Below, in pieces: positions 9,190-18,617 of a stretch of 64,000 nt of DNA. The translations under genes and the position numbers were made by a program. The number at the start of each line of letters is the position of its first letter. Within the stretch, counting starts at the first letter, position 1. Source of the stretch: Bradyrhizobium sp. 139 (GTDB lineage: Bacteria; Pseudomonadota; Alphaproteobacteria; Rhizobiales; Xanthobacteraceae); assembly GCF_023074175.1 (NCBI RefSeq), contig NZ_JADPKS010000126.1, forward strand, positions 53,882 to 117,881. The letters are read 5' to 3'. The notes beneath the pieces were generated by a model. The model was not told the origin of the DNA. It saw nothing but the letters and a program-made list of their open reading frames with translations, and searched no databases.

Positions 9190-10707
9190 GTGACGGCTGA
9201 GTCGCAACGACGGCGCGCCATTTGGCAGATCCTGCTGTTCTCGGCGGGCCTTCTGGTGTTGACCGTGATCAGCGCCGGCTCCGTCTACCTGGTCAACAAG
9301 GCCAGAGACGATAGCAAATGGGTGGTTCACACCATCGAGGCGGAGAACCAGATCAACGCTCTGCTGCTGGAAATCCGGCGTGCCGAGAGCGCCGCCCGCG
9401 GCTATCTCCTGACGCAAGGGGCGGATTTCAAGGCCGACCATGAGAAAGCCGTTGCAGCGATCATACCGGCCCTCGACCGGCTCACGCGCCTGACCGGCGA
9501 TAATCCGGCGCAACGCGAAAGCATCGAGAAGCTGAGCACGGCCATCGAAACCCGGCTGGGTCAGTTCGCGCAGGAGCTGGATTTCACCGACCAGAATCAG
9601 CAGGACAAGGCCGCAGCGCTGGTCCGCGAGGCCGCCTCCACCGACACCACGGCCGAGATTGGCAAGGTCGCGGTCTCGATGATCCAGGAGGAGGAGCGCC
9701 TGTTCAGGCTCCGATCGGTCAATTCCGACCGCAGCCAGACACTGGCGGCCTCGATGACCGGCATCGGCTCGGGCCTCGTCGTGCTGCTGGCCCTGATCTC
9801 GATCTGGCTGGTACAGCGTTCGGCGCGGCGCCGCGACGAGGCCGAGGGGCGTCTGCGCGACGCCTACGCCAACCTCGAGGCCCTCGTCGATGAACGCACG
9901 GCAGACCTGCGCGAAGCCAACGACGAGATCCAGCGCTTTGCCTATATCGTCAGCCACGATCTCCGCTCGCCACTCGTCAACATCATGGGCTTCACCAGCG
10001 AACTCGAAGAACTTGGCGGCGACATTTTCCGCCGCATCGGCGGCCTTACCCATGTCCCGGCCGACGGGCCGCCGCCGGCTGCCGGCGAGATCGCGCTCGA
10101 AGGTCCCGACAAGCAACTTTCAGCGGATTTCTCCGAAGCACTCGGCTTCATCAAATCGTCGATCGGCAAGATGGACCGCCTGATCTCGGCGATCCTCAAC
10201 CTCACCCGCGAGGGCCGGCGCGAATTCGTGCCCGTGAAGATCGACACCCGCGAGTTGATCGAAGCCATCGTGTCGACGCTGGCGCATCAGGCCGCCGAAG
10301 CGCAGGCCGAGATCCATGTCGCGCCCCTGCCGGCTCTCGTCAGCGACCGCCTTGCGCTGGAGCAGATCTTCTCCAATCTGATCGACAACGCCATTAAGTA
10401 TCTCAAGCCCGGCACCCCCGGCGAGATCAGAATCCGCGGGCGCACGAAGCTTGGCTACGCTATCTTCGAGATCAGCGATAACGGCCGCGGGATCGATCCG
10501 AAAGATCACCAGCGGATATTCGACCTGTTTCGCCGGGCGGGAACCCAGGACAAGCAAGGTCAAGGCATCGGTCTTGCGCATGTGCGTGCACTTGTGCGCC
10601 GCCTCGGCGGCACCATGTCGGTATCGTCGGAACTGAACACGGGCAGCACCTTCACCATCACGCTGCCGATCACCTGGAACGCGAGCAACCGGAACGCCGA
10701 CCAATGA
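9190..10707 (+). CDS. Membrane sensor histidine kinase with CHASE3 domain
   Basis: 505 residues with a GTG start. TM1 is about 11-34, a CHASE3-like periplasmic helical domain about 38-180 (ESAARGYLLTQ motif), and TM2 about 193-217. A coiled stretch leads to the HisKA domain with H-box SHDLRSPLVN (phospho-His H256) and a HATPase with NLIDNAIKY and DNGRGID. A Pro/Gly-rich loop of about 40 residues interrupts the dimerisation helices after the H-box, as in phytochrome-like kinases. Its stop overlaps the next start (ATGA), so it is translationally coupled to an Rcp1-like regulator. The signal is unknown. Confidence 0.92.
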   Translation: MTAESQRRRAIWQILLFSAGLLVLTVISAGSVYLVNKARDDSKWVVHTIEAENQINALLLEIRRAESAARGYLLTQGADFKADHEKAVAAIIPALDRLTRLTGDNPAQRESIEKLSTAIETRLGQFAQELDFTDQNQQDKAAALVREAASTDTTAEIGKVAVSMIQEEERLFRLRSVNSDRSQTLAASMTGIGSGLVVLLALISIWLVQRSARRRDEAEGRLRDAYANLEALVDERTADLREANDEIQRFAYIVSHDLRSPLVNIMGFTSELEELGGDIFRRIGGLTHVPADGPPPAAGEIALEGPDKQLSADFSEALGFIKSSIGKMDRLISAILNLTREGRREFVPVKIDTRELIEAIVSTLAHQAAEAQAEIHVAPLPALVSDRLALEQIFSNLIDNAIKYLKPGTPGEIRIRGRTKLGYAIFEISDNGRGIDPKDHQRIFDLFRRAGTQDKQGQGIGLAHVRALVRRLGGTMSVSSELNTGSTFTITLPITWNASNRNADQ

Positions 10708-11144
10708 CTCAACCTGTCACAATCATCATGATCGAGGACGACGAGGGACACGCCCGGCTGATCGAACGCAACATCCGAAGGTCTGGCGTCAATAACGAGA
10801 TCGTCTCCTTCGCCAACGGAACGGACGCGATGAAGCACCTGTTCGGCGCCGACGGCAGCGGGCTCGTGCAGAAGGGCAATGCGCTCCTGATCCTGCTCGA
10901 TCTCAATCTCCCCGACATGACCGGGATCGACATCCTGAAGCAGATCAAGGAGAACAAATATCTGAAGGCTTCGCCCGTGGTGGTACTGACCACCACCGAC
11001 GACTCCCAGGAAATCAAGCGCTGCTACGAGCTCGGCTGCAACGTCTACATCACCAAACCCGTGAACTACGAGAATTTCGCCAATGCCATCCGGCAGCTCG
11101 GCCTGTTCTTCTCGGTCATCCAGGTCCCGCCCGCCGCCTCATGA
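10704..11144 (+). CDS. Single-domain response regulator (Rcp1-like)
   Basis: 146 residues, only a receiver domain. Acidic pocket EDD (11-13), phosphoacceptor D66 in LLDLNLPDM, the TTTDD switch region and the conserved lysine in YITKPVNYENF. The sequence resembles Rcp1-type regulators, which partner phytochrome-like kinases. With no output domain, it likely relays phosphate or binds a partner. It overlaps the kinase upstream and the REC-kinase downstream, both by four bases, so the three proteins are probably made in fixed ratio. Confidence 0.92.
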   Translation: MTQPVTIIMIEDDEGHARLIERNIRRSGVNNEIVSFANGTDAMKHLFGADGSGLVQKGNALLILLDLNLPDMTGIDILKQIKENKYLKASPVVVLTTTDDSQEIKRCYELGCNVYITKPVNYENFANAIRQLGLFFSVIQVPPAAS

Positions 11145-12244
11145 ACCAGCACACGCCAACCCTGCTCTACATCGACGACGACGCAGCGTTGGCGCGCCTG
11201 GTCGATCGCGGCCTGACGCGGCACGGCTACAAGGTCATTCACGCCGCAAGCGGCGAGGAAGGCCTGGAGCGTATCCGCCGCGCGGAGACGGACGGCTGCA
11301 TCGACGTCGTGGCGCTCGACCAGTACATGCCCGGCCTCGACGGGCTGGAGACGCTCGAGCAGATCATGGCGATATCAGGCGCGCCGCCCGTGGTGTTCGT
11401 CACCGCGTCGCAGGATTCCAGCATCGCGGTCACCGCGTTGAAGGCCGGCGCGGCCGATTATCTCGTCAAGGACGTCAAGGGCGAATTCATCCCGCTGCTC
11501 CAGGTCGCCGCCGACGGCGCGCTCCGCCAGGCTGAATTGCAGAAGGCGCGCGAGCAAGCCGAAGCCGAGATCCACGCTTCGCGCGACCGCTACGCCGCGC
11601 TCGCCGCCGAACGCGAACTGCTGCTGCGCGAGGTCAATCACCGCGTCGGCAACTCGCTCCAGATCATCGCTTCGCTGCTGCATCTTCAGGCGAGCTCGGC
11701 TAGTCAGGAAGAGGTCAAGGCGGCGCTGACCAATGCGATGGGCCGAGTCGCCGCGGTCGCGCAGGTGCACCGTCGCCTCTACACCTCGCAGGACCTCAAG
11801 AGCGTGGTGCTGAACCAGTATCTGGACTCGCTGCTCGAGGATCTGCGCCGCTCGGCCGAAGGCAACCGGATGTCGCGCCTGACGATGAAGGCCGAGCCGA
11901 TCGAGATCGACCCGGACCGCGCCGTCGCTGTCGGCATCATCGTCAACGAGCTGGTGATGAACGCGGTGAAATACGCCTATCCGGACGGCGCCGGCCCCAT
12001 CCATGTCGAGCTGACCTCGCAGGGCGACGATCTCCTGCTGACGATCACCGATGACGGCGTCGGCGACAAGGTCAAGGCGGATCCACGCTCCACCGGCATG
12101 GGCCAGCGTATCGTCGCGGCGATGGCCACAAAGCTCGACGCCACTGTGGAGCGCGACCCCGCCCATGCCGGAACTCGCGTCATGCTGAGGTTCCGCCGCG
12201 CGCCCGCAGCCCCGGGCAAGACCAACAGCGCCGCCGCAAGCTGA
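11141..12244 (+). CDS. Receiver-HWE/HisKA_2 hybrid histidine kinase
   Basis: 367 residues. An N-terminal receiver (about 7-120) has IDDDAAL and phosphoacceptor D60 in ALDQYMPG; a short coiled linker follows. A HisKA_2-type dimerisation domain has REVNHRVGNSLQII (phospho-His H167), and the ATPase has IIVNELVMNAVKYAYP. These kinases in alphaproteobacteria often feed the PhyR-EcfG general stress response (family knowledge); no phyR or ecfG gene is here. Receiver before kinase suggests its activity is gated by the upstream CHASE3 kinase/Rcp1 pair (inference). Last gene of the coupled operon. Confidence 0.92.
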   Translation: MNQHTPTLLYIDDDAALARLVDRGLTRHGYKVIHAASGEEGLERIRRAETDGCIDVVALDQYMPGLDGLETLEQIMAISGAPPVVFVTASQDSSIAVTALKAGAADYLVKDVKGEFIPLLQVAADGALRQAELQKAREQAEAEIHASRDRYAALAAERELLLREVNHRVGNSLQIIASLLHLQASSASQEEVKAALTNAMGRVAAVAQVHRRLYTSQDLKSVVLNQYLDSLLEDLRRSAEGNRMSRLTMKAEPIEIDPDRAVAVGIIVNELVMNAVKYAYPDGAGPIHVELTSQGDDLLLTITDDGVGDKVKADPRSTGMGQRIVAAMATKLDATVERDPAHAGTRVMLRFRRAPAAPGKTNSAAAS

Positions 12245-12293
12245 CCTGCGCGACCCATCGCAACCCCACCGCGATCCTGCTATTGTTTTTGCC

Positions 12294-12974
12294 ATGACTT
12301 CGCGCGACTCCGCCCCGTCTGAAATCACGCCGGCCGTGCTGTTGCGCGCCTATGCCTGCGGCATCTTTCCGATGGCCGAGAGCGCCGACGATCCGACCCT
12401 GTTCTGGGTCGAGCCGGAATCGCGCGGCGTCATCCCGCTCGCGGGATTTCGCGTGGCTTCACGGCTCGCGCGCACCGTGCGTTCGGATATGTTTCGCGTC
12501 ACCGTCAACACCGCGTTCAAGGCGACGATCGCCGGCTGCGCCGCGCCGCAGGCGGGGCGCGAGGACACCTGGATCAACAAGCGCATCCGCGATCTCTATG
12601 GCGGCCTCTACGAGCTCGGCCATTGCCACAGCGTCGAGGCTTGGCAGGGCGACGACCTCGTCGGCGGACTTTACGGCGTGAGCCTGGGACGCGCCTTCTT
12701 CGGCGAGAGCATGTTTCACACTGCACGCGATGCCTCGAAGGTCGCGCTGGTGCACCTGGTCGCGCGGCTGATCCATGGCGGCTTCGAGCTGCTCGACACG
12801 CAATATGTCACCGAGCATTTGAAGAGCTTCGGCGCGGTCGAGATTTCGCGCCGGCGCTACACCGCCCTGCTCGACAAGGCCCTCGCCGGCGATCCCGGCG
12901 ACTTCCTGAGGCTCTCGGATGGCGCCGCGATCCCGGGCGCACGTGCGCTCGAGATCATCGCCTCGCGGCAATAA
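12294..12974 (+). CDS. aat: Leucyl/phenylalanyl-tRNA-protein transferase
   Basis: Adds Leu or Phe from aminoacyl-tRNA to N-terminal Lys/Arg of proteins, marking them for ClpAP through the N-end rule. 226 residues, normal length. Family patterns are visible: YACGIFPMAES near the N-terminus, FWVEPESRGVIPL, HSVEAWQGDDLVGGLYGVSLGRAFFGESMFH, and LLDTQYVTEHLKSFGAVEISR. Convergent with the DUF2155 gene, 13 bp away. Confidence 0.96.
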   Translation: MTSRDSAPSEITPAVLLRAYACGIFPMAESADDPTLFWVEPESRGVIPLAGFRVASRLARTVRSDMFRVTVNTAFKATIAGCAAPQAGREDTWINKRIRDLYGGLYELGHCHSVEAWQGDDLVGGLYGVSLGRAFFGESMFHTARDASKVALVHLVARLIHGGFELLDTQYVTEHLKSFGAVEISRRRYTALLDKALAGDPGDFLRLSDGAAIPGARALEIIASRQ

Positions 12975-12987
12975 TCAAACGATCGGC

Positions 12988-14025
12988 CTAACGGCCGAAT
13001 CCGGGGATGCCGAACAGGCCCGGCTGCTGCTGTGGCGGCGGAGGTGGCGGAGCCGGCTGCTGCTGTTGCGGCGGCGGCAAGGGCTGCGGCGGACGCTGCT
13101 GCACGGCCTGCTTGGGTGCGGCCTTCTTCTGCGCGGGCGGCGGTGGCGCAGCCGGCTTGCTCGCGGGATCCGGCGCCGCGGTCGCAATGGTCTGCTGCGG
13201 CTCTTTGCAGTCGGTGAGCCAGATGTCGTAGATCGGGTGCTCGACGCCGTGCAGGCCGGGACTCGCGGCATACATCCAGCCCGAGAAGATGCGCTTCACC
13301 TCGCCCTGCAGAGTGATCTCGTCGACCTCGACGAAGGCGTCGGTATTGGTGGCTTCCGTCGCCGGCCGCGTATAGCAGGCGTCGGTTTTGACTCGCAGCG
13401 CGCCGAACTGAACGGTCTCGCCGATATCCTCGTCGAAATTGATGATGCGCCCCGTGATCTTGTCGAGGCCGGAGAACGTCGCCTTCTTGTTCACGATCTT
13501 CTGGGCCGGCGGCTCGGTCACGACCTCATCGCCCGGCTGGAGGCTTGCCGGGGTCTGCGGGACTGTGCCGCCCGGCCCCTTCTGTTGGGGCTGGCGCTGA
13601 CCGGGCGCACCCGGCTGCGGGGCGGCTTGCGGATTGGGCGGAGCGACCGCCATGGACGGCGGCTGGTTTGGCGGAGCGACGGTTGAGCCCGGTGGGGGCG
13701 CCAGCGGCTGGGTCTCGACCGGCCCCGGCATCACATTGCCTTGCCGGCCCGGCGGCGGCGCCATCGGGCGCGAGGGCAGCACGCGGCCCTGCGGCGGAAG
13801 CTCGGGGACCTCTTCGTCGTCATCAGGGATCTGCGGCTGCGGCTGGCCGCGCGGAATGCTACCCGGCGGCCGCGGCGGCGGATCGGAGAAGATCGTGCCG
13901 ATCTGCGCCCGCGCAGGCGTCGCAACCGTCAGCGCGGTGGCGGCCAGCAGCGCCGCAAGGCCTGTCAGAGTAAGGGTTTTGAACATCTCGCGCGGCTTCA
14001 ACAGCGAATCGGGCTTGTTGGACAT
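12988..14025 (-). CDS. Exported DUF2155 domain protein with proline-rich regions
   Basis: 345 residues from the ATG at 14025; an alternative start at 13986 gives a standard signal peptide beginning MFKTLTLTG and ending TPARAQ. Residues about 45-150 are Pro/Gln/Gly-rich. A compact domain (about 170-280) contains the DUF2155 pattern: TARFSGLDKITGRI-like stretch, FGALRVKTDACYTRP, and FSGWMYAASPGLHGVEHPIYDIWLTDC. The C-terminus is again Pro/Gln-rich. Periplasmic; function unknown. Its neighbourhood with aat and NDUFA12 is common in Rhizobiales, and some authors suspect an envelope role. Confidence 0.88.
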   Translation of the reverse strand: MSNKPDSLLKPREMFKTLTLTGLAALLAATALTVATPARAQIGTIFSDPPPRPPGSIPRGQPQPQIPDDDEEVPELPPQGRVLPSRPMAPPPGRQGNVMPGPVETQPLAPPPGSTVAPPNQPPSMAVAPPNPQAAPQPGAPGQRQPQQKGPGGTVPQTPASLQPGDEVVTEPPAQKIVNKKATFSGLDKITGRIINFDEDIGETVQFGALRVKTDACYTRPATEATNTDAFVEVDEITLQGEVKRIFSGWMYAASPGLHGVEHPIYDIWLTDCKEPQQTIATAAPDPASKPAAPPPPAQKKAAPKQAVQQRPPQPLPPPQQQQPAPPPPPPQQQPGLFGIPGFGR

Positions 14026-14228
14026 TGTACAGGGGATACCGCCGCTCGCAGGCCATCCGGTTAACACGTTGAATACGGCGGGGAAAGGGCGGCATTCCTG
14101 CCCTGCCCGCCGTCCGCTGGCCAGAGCGACAGGCTGATGGGATAGTCGGAAGGTCCTCCCCGGGGCCGAGGCGGGCATCGCCCCGATTGTCTAACCCACC
14201 ATAACCAGAAACCGCCAGGTCGCCTGTC

Positions 14229-15176
14229 ATGCCCGTTGTGCTCGATCCCGATGCTGCCGCCGTCTACAAGGCCTTCCAGGAGGCTGGCCGCCCCGCCTAC
14301 GAGGCGCTGGCCCCTAGCGAAGCCCGCGCCTATTACGCGCAGGCGCGCTTTGCCACCAATCCCGAGCCGCCGGAACTCGCACGCGTTGCGTCGCTGTCGA
14401 TCCCGGCGCAGCACGGTGCGATTCCGGCCCGCATCTTCGTCCCGAAAGAGCCGCGCCGGCACGAGGGCGTGTCGCCGGCGCTGGTGTTCTTCCATGGCGG
14501 CGGCTGGGTGATCGGCGATCTCGATTCCCACGACGTGGTCTGCCGCCAGCTCGCCGCCGCCGGCGCGCTGATTGTGATCTCCGTCGACTACCGCCTCGCG
14601 CCTGAGCACAAGTTCCCCGCCGCCGCCGATGACGCGATCGCCGCGACCAGTTGGATTGCCGCGAACGCGCACGAACTCGGCATCGACGCCTCGCGCCTGT
14701 CGATCGGAGGCGACAGCGCCGGCGGCAATCTCGCGGCCGTCGTCGGGCTCGCTGCGCGCGATGGCGAGGGCCCCGTGATCGCAGGCCAGCTCCTGATCTA
14801 CCCGGCCGTCGATTTCGCCATGACGCACGGCTCCCACAGCGAGCCCGAGACCAGCGTGCTGCTGACGCATTCGGTGATCCGCTGGTTCCGCGATCATTAT
14901 CTCGGCAGCGTCGCCGACATCCACGACTGGCGCGCCTCGCCGGCGCGTGCGACGAGCCTTGCCGGCCTGCCGCCCGCTTATGTGCTCACGGCCGGCGCCG
15001 ATCCGCTGCGCGACGAAGGCGAGGAATATGCCGAGCGCCTCAAGCAGGCCGGCGTGCCCGTCACCACCAAGCACTATCCCGGCCAATTCCATGGCTTCTT
15101 CACGATGGGCAAATTGCTGAAGCAGGCCAATATCGCCGTGAGCGAGATCGGCGCGTGGCTGAAGGGATTGGGCTGA
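14229..15176 (+). CDS. Alpha/beta hydrolase, hormone-sensitive lipase (HSL) family
   Basis: 315 residues. The oxyanion-hole motif HGGGWVIGD (about 94-102) and the nucleophile motif GGDSAGGN (about 160-167, Ser in GDSAG) mark the bacterial HSL/family IV esterases. The catalytic Asp is likely in TAGADPLRDEG and the His in YPGQFHGF. No signal peptide, so cytoplasmic. Probably hydrolyses short-chain esters; the natural substrate is unknown. A transporter gene starts 14 bp after its stop. Confidence 0.92.
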   Translation: MPVVLDPDAAAVYKAFQEAGRPAYEALAPSEARAYYAQARFATNPEPPELARVASLSIPAQHGAIPARIFVPKEPRRHEGVSPALVFFHGGGWVIGDLDSHDVVCRQLAAAGALIVISVDYRLAPEHKFPAAADDAIAATSWIAANAHELGIDASRLSIGGDSAGGNLAAVVGLAARDGEGPVIAGQLLIYPAVDFAMTHGSHSEPETSVLLTHSVIRWFRDHYLGSVADIHDWRASPARATSLAGLPPAYVLTAGADPLRDEGEEYAERLKQAGVPVTTKHYPGQFHGFFTMGKLLKQANIAVSEIGAWLKGLG

Positions 15177-15190
15177 CGACGCTGTCCCGC

Positions 15191-16207
15191 ATGCCTCCCC
15201 TTCTTCAAACCATCCTTGCCGTCCCCCTGCGCGGGCTGACATGGCTCGGCGGCCAGGGCACCCGTGCGGTGGCCGCCGTCGTGTTCATCGCGGCCGCGGT
15301 GCCGCCGCTCGGGACACTGCTGCGGCCCTACGTCACCGAGGCGATCTTCGTTCTGCTCTGCATCTCCTTCATGCGGGTCGATCTGGCCGCGCTCTACAGC
15401 CATCTGCGCCGGCCGGCGCTGGTCGCCACCGCCACCGCCTTGACCACGATCGGCGTGCCGCTGATCGTCGGATTGATCGTCCATGCAACCGGGCTCGCGG
15501 CGCGTTCGCCCGGCCTTTCCCTGGCACTGATGCTCCAGGGCATGGCCTCGCCGATGATGGCCTCGCCGGCGCTGGCCGCGCTGATGGGCCTCGATGCCAC
15601 GCTCGTGCTGGTCACGCTGGTGACCTCGACCGCGCTCGTGCCGTTCACGGCGTCGCTGTTCGCAAGCCTCTTCCTCGACGGCATGCTCAGCATCTCGCCG
15701 CCTGCGCTGGGCCTGAAGCTGCTCGGCATCCTCGCGGCATCGCTGCTGGCCGCGACCGTGATCCGATGGGTCTTCGGCGCCGCCGCGATCGAGCGCCACA
15801 AGCGGCCGATCGACGGCTTCAACATCGTCATTCTCCTGATCTTTGCGGCCGCGATCATGGGCGATGTCGCGAGCGACCTCGTGGCCCAGCCGGTGTTCAC
15901 CATTGGCATCGCGGCTCTCGCCTTCGCGATCTATTTCACGCTGCTCGCCGTCACTACGCTGCTGTTTCGCCGCATCGGCTATGAGCGCGCGCTGGCGCTC
16001 GGACTGATGGTGTCACAGCGCAACCTCGGCCTGATGCTGGCAGCGACCGCCGGCGCGCTGCCGCCCACCACCTGGCTCTATTTCGCGATGACGCAGTTTC
16101 CGATCCACCTTGCGCCCTACATGCTGATGCCGATCGCACGGCGCCTGACGGCGCGTGCGAACACTTCTGGCGCCGCGGCAACCGGCAGCACCGCCTCATC
16201 AGGCTGA
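15191..16207 (+). CDS. Polytopic membrane transporter, bile acid:sodium symporter-like
   Basis: 338 residues from the ATG at 15191, chosen because upstream frame is the shadow of the esterase gene. About eight to ten hydrophobic helices. The pattern of paired helices, a central LMLQGMASPMMASPALAALMGLDATLVL segment and a late MVSQRNLGLMLAATAG segment resemble the BASS/SBF-like superfamily with its broken helices. Substrate unknown; an organic anion is the family expectation. It begins 14 bp downstream of the esterase, suggesting co-expression, with import of an ester or export of a product as possibilities. Confidence 0.7.
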   Translation: MPPLLQTILAVPLRGLTWLGGQGTRAVAAVVFIAAAVPPLGTLLRPYVTEAIFVLLCISFMRVDLAALYSHLRRPALVATATALTTIGVPLIVGLIVHATGLAARSPGLSLALMLQGMASPMMASPALAALMGLDATLVLVTLVTSTALVPFTASLFASLFLDGMLSISPPALGLKLLGILAASLLAATVIRWVFGAAAIERHKRPIDGFNIVILLIFAAAIMGDVASDLVAQPVFTIGIAALAFAIYFTLLAVTTLLFRRIGYERALALGLMVSQRNLGLMLAATAGALPPTTWLYFAMTQFPIHLAPYMLMPIARRLTARANTSGAAATGSTASSG

Positions 16208-16323
16208 TCGGCATGCAAGACATGCCTAGTCCGTTTTCTCCTCGGGAGCCGACAAATTGCGCTCGTCTTTGTGAGCCGGAAGGGCCAGAAGCGGAAATAA
16301 CGCCCCCGTCGTTTTGGCAGCCT

Positions 16324-17316
16324 TCAGCGGGGCTCACTCCGCAAGATAGATCTAAACCATTCAACTACAGGCTGCACCAGCTGCCAACCTCGCAAGCCCA
16401 GAACCTTCTTGCAGGCGAAAAACCACCAGCGACGCGTTCTTTGAACGCTCGGATCAATACTCACTGCAAGTTCAGAAAGGCGTGCCGAGCTTTCCATCGC
16501 TCCCTCGTTGAAGGCAGCGCTTGCGCAGCCGATCGCGTCGAGTGCCAACATGTGGTTCAACCAGGCACGCAGATCATCAGCGCTTGTCAACTTGGCGGCG
16601 CTACTCGTCAGGAAGTGTTCGATCGCCGCCTTGCGTTGCAGCAGATCTTGCTCCCGCGAAGGCTCTCTTGACATATTGGCCGAGTGCGATCGATACACGG
16701 CTTGGTCAGCGGCAATGACCCCGACGTCGCCGTGTGCGGCGAGCCGTAACCACATTTCCATATCAGAGGCGTAGGGTAAGTCAGCCAAATACCCGCCCAC
16801 TCTTTTCTGCAGGCTGGTGCGAACCACCACAGTTGGTGACAGCACAATGTTTTTTGCGCCGTTAAGTGCAATGAAATCAAGTCCGGACAAAACGTGGGTT
16901 CTGGATCCCACTCCTGTTCGACGGGGCGAACGCTCCCCCAGTTGATCAAGAACAACCGCGCCTCCGAAGGTGAAAGCGACAGAAGGATGATCGTTCATCA
17001 GATCGATCGATCTCGAAAGGGCACCGGGCAACAGGTAATCGTCCGCAGACAGCAGAAGCATATAATCAGCTCTCGCCCATGCGATGCCTTCGTTGGCGGT
17101 AGCGATGAGTCCTTGATTCGAGGTGTGCCTGCGGTATTCGACGCGGGGATCGGAGCACGCTAACTGTTCCGCAACTTCCGCTGTATTGTCTGGCGACGCA
17201 TCATCGATAATAAGCACGCGCAATTCGGGGCCGGATTGCGTCAAAACGCTCTCGACACACTCTCGCAGGAAGTGCCCGTACCGGAAGCAGGGAACAACGA
17301 TGTCTACGGAGCCCAT
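16324..17316 (-). CDS. Family 2 glycosyltransferase
   Basis: 330 residues from the ATG at 17316. A GT-A fold is clear: SVDIVVPCFRYGHFLRECVESVL at the N-terminus, IIDDASPDNTAE (nucleotide-binding Asp), and LLLSADDYLLPGAL with a DD metal-binding pair. The acceptor region LPYASDMEMWLRLAAHGDVGV is typical of GT2. Codon use is visibly less GC-rich than neighbours, and nearby genes have nothing to do with polysaccharide synthesis, so it looks acquired. Likely adds a sugar to a surface glycan; donor and acceptor unknown. An in-frame extension to 17508 exists but lacks GT2 similarity. Confidence 0.88.
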   Translation of the reverse strand: MGSVDIVVPCFRYGHFLRECVESVLTQSGPELRVLIIDDASPDNTAEVAEQLACSDPRVEYRRHTSNQGLIATANEGIAWARADYMLLLSADDYLLPGALSRSIDLMNDHPSVAFTFGGAVVLDQLGERSPRRTGVGSRTHVLSGLDFIALNGAKNIVLSPTVVVRTSLQKRVGGYLADLPYASDMEMWLRLAAHGDVGVIAADQAVYRSHSANMSREPSREQDLLQRKAAIEHFLTSSAAKLTSADDLRAWLNHMLALDAIGCASAAFNEGAMESSARLSELAVSIDPSVQRTRRWWFFACKKVLGLRGWQLVQPVVEWFRSILRSEPR

Positions 17317-17389
17317 TTCTTGTCGGATTCCACCGAGCCTGGCAAAGAGCGTTGGAGTCCTGTTTAAGCAAATTAAGTACCATTGAACA

Positions 17390-17584
17390 GATTCTTGCCG
17401 GCTGCTGCGACAGACGGCCCGTACACTTCCTTCAAGGCTGCCGGCGGTGACCCGTCCGCTCCTTTCAGGGCAGCGGACGATGCACAGGTCGCATTCGCTC
17501 TGGGTCAAAACGCGAAGTGCCGGGCTTCCATGCGTACGTCTGCCTTACCCGCTAAAGCGGACGTCCTCACTTTTAAAGTACGCC
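17390..17584. repeat. Dispersed-repeat-like intergenic segment
   Basis: Between the glycosyltransferase and GlxA genes, one frame of this AT-richer stretch reads MRTSALPAKADVLTFKVRP. Peptides of the form SALPPKAD are a common spurious ORF product of a repeated intergenic sequence in Bradyrhizobium and relatives (from memory). No Shine-Dalgarno site or protein-like codon use supports a gene. It also marks the junction between the low-GC glycosyltransferase block and normal sequence. Confidence 0.4.
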
Positions 17585-18532
17585 CTACCCCGCCCTTGCC
17601 GCGCGCCGCAGCGCCTGCGGCGGCTGGCCGAAGGCGCGGATGAAGGCGCGCCGCATGCGCTCGGGGTCGCCGAAGCCGGTCGCCTCCGCGACGAGTTCGA
17701 TCGCCTCGCGCGAGGACTGCACGCGCTCGCGCGCGACCTCGATCCGTAAGCGCTCGATTGCCTTCGACGGCGTCGTGCCGGTCTCGGCGGCAAAGGCACG
17801 GGCAAAATGCCGCGCGCTCATGCCGGCACGATCGGCGAGGTCTTCGACCGTCAGGCGGGCGTCGAGGTTCTCGCGCGCCCAGGACAGCAGCGCGCCGAAG
17901 CGGCCGTTCGGTGTCTTCAATTCCAGGAGCGAGGAGAACTGCGACTGGCCGCCGCTGCGGCGATGATACAGCACGAGCTGCCTTGCGGCCTGTTGCGCGA
18001 TCTCTTCACCATGGTCCTCGGTCACCATCGCGAGCGCGAGATCGATGCCTGCGGTAATGCCCGCCGACGTCCACACATTGCCGTCGCGGGTGAAAATCTG
18101 GTCCGGCTCGAACTTCACCTTGGGATAGCGTGCGACGAAATCCCGCGTGCGTCCCCAATGGGTGGTGGCGCGGCGCCCGTCGAGCAGACCCGCCTCGGCC
18201 AGCACATAGGCGCCCGAGCAGATGCTGGCAACCCGCACGCCGCGCCGCGCCAGCCGATGCACGAACGCGCGCGTGACCTCGCAGCGCGCAGCATCCGCCA
18301 CGCCGGCGCCGCCGGCCACGACCAGGGTCGTGATCGCATTCGCCGACCTGAAATCCCGCGCCATCATTTCCACGCCGGACGAGCTGCGCACAGGCCCCGC
18401 GTTCAGCGCCAGCACGCGGATCCCGGTCGTCGTCTTGCCGGTGCAGCGCGCTGCGATTTCGAACACCGAAATCGGGCCGGCCGCATCCAGCAGCTGGAAA
18501 TCCGGGAAGATCAGGATGCCGATCATAGTCAT
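17585..18532 (-). CDS. GlxA family transcriptional regulator (DJ-1/PfpI + AraC)
   Basis: 315 residues. The N-terminal DJ-1/PfpI-like domain (about 1-170) has ILIFPDFQLLDAAGPISVFE and the nucleophile-elbow region ASICSGAYVLAEAGLLDGRRATTHW, with the Cys kept. The C-terminal AraC domain has two helix-turn-helix units (LTVEDLADRAGMSARHFARAFAAETGTTPSKAIERLRIEVARE and ATGFGDPERMRRAFIRAFGQPP). It is divergent from a stand-alone DJ-1/PfpI gene across 85 bp, which it probably controls. Effector unknown. Confidence 0.92.
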   Translation of the reverse strand: MTMIGILIFPDFQLLDAAGPISVFEIAARCTGKTTTGIRVLALNAGPVRSSSGVEMMARDFRSANAITTLVVAGGAGVADAARCEVTRAFVHRLARRGVRVASICSGAYVLAEAGLLDGRRATTHWGRTRDFVARYPKVKFEPDQIFTRDGNVWTSAGITAGIDLALAMVTEDHGEEIAQQAARQLVLYHRRSGGQSQFSSLLELKTPNGRFGALLSWARENLDARLTVEDLADRAGMSARHFARAFAAETGTTPSKAIERLRIEVARERVQSSREAIELVAEATGFGDPERMRRAFIRAFGQPPQALRRAARAG

Positions 18533-18617
18533 GTCCGAAAGTGAGGGAAATACGCCATTTTGGACGGAAGGGCATCATGCCAATCTGCCGTCGTCAAGCT
18601 CATAGTTGGAGGCTCTC

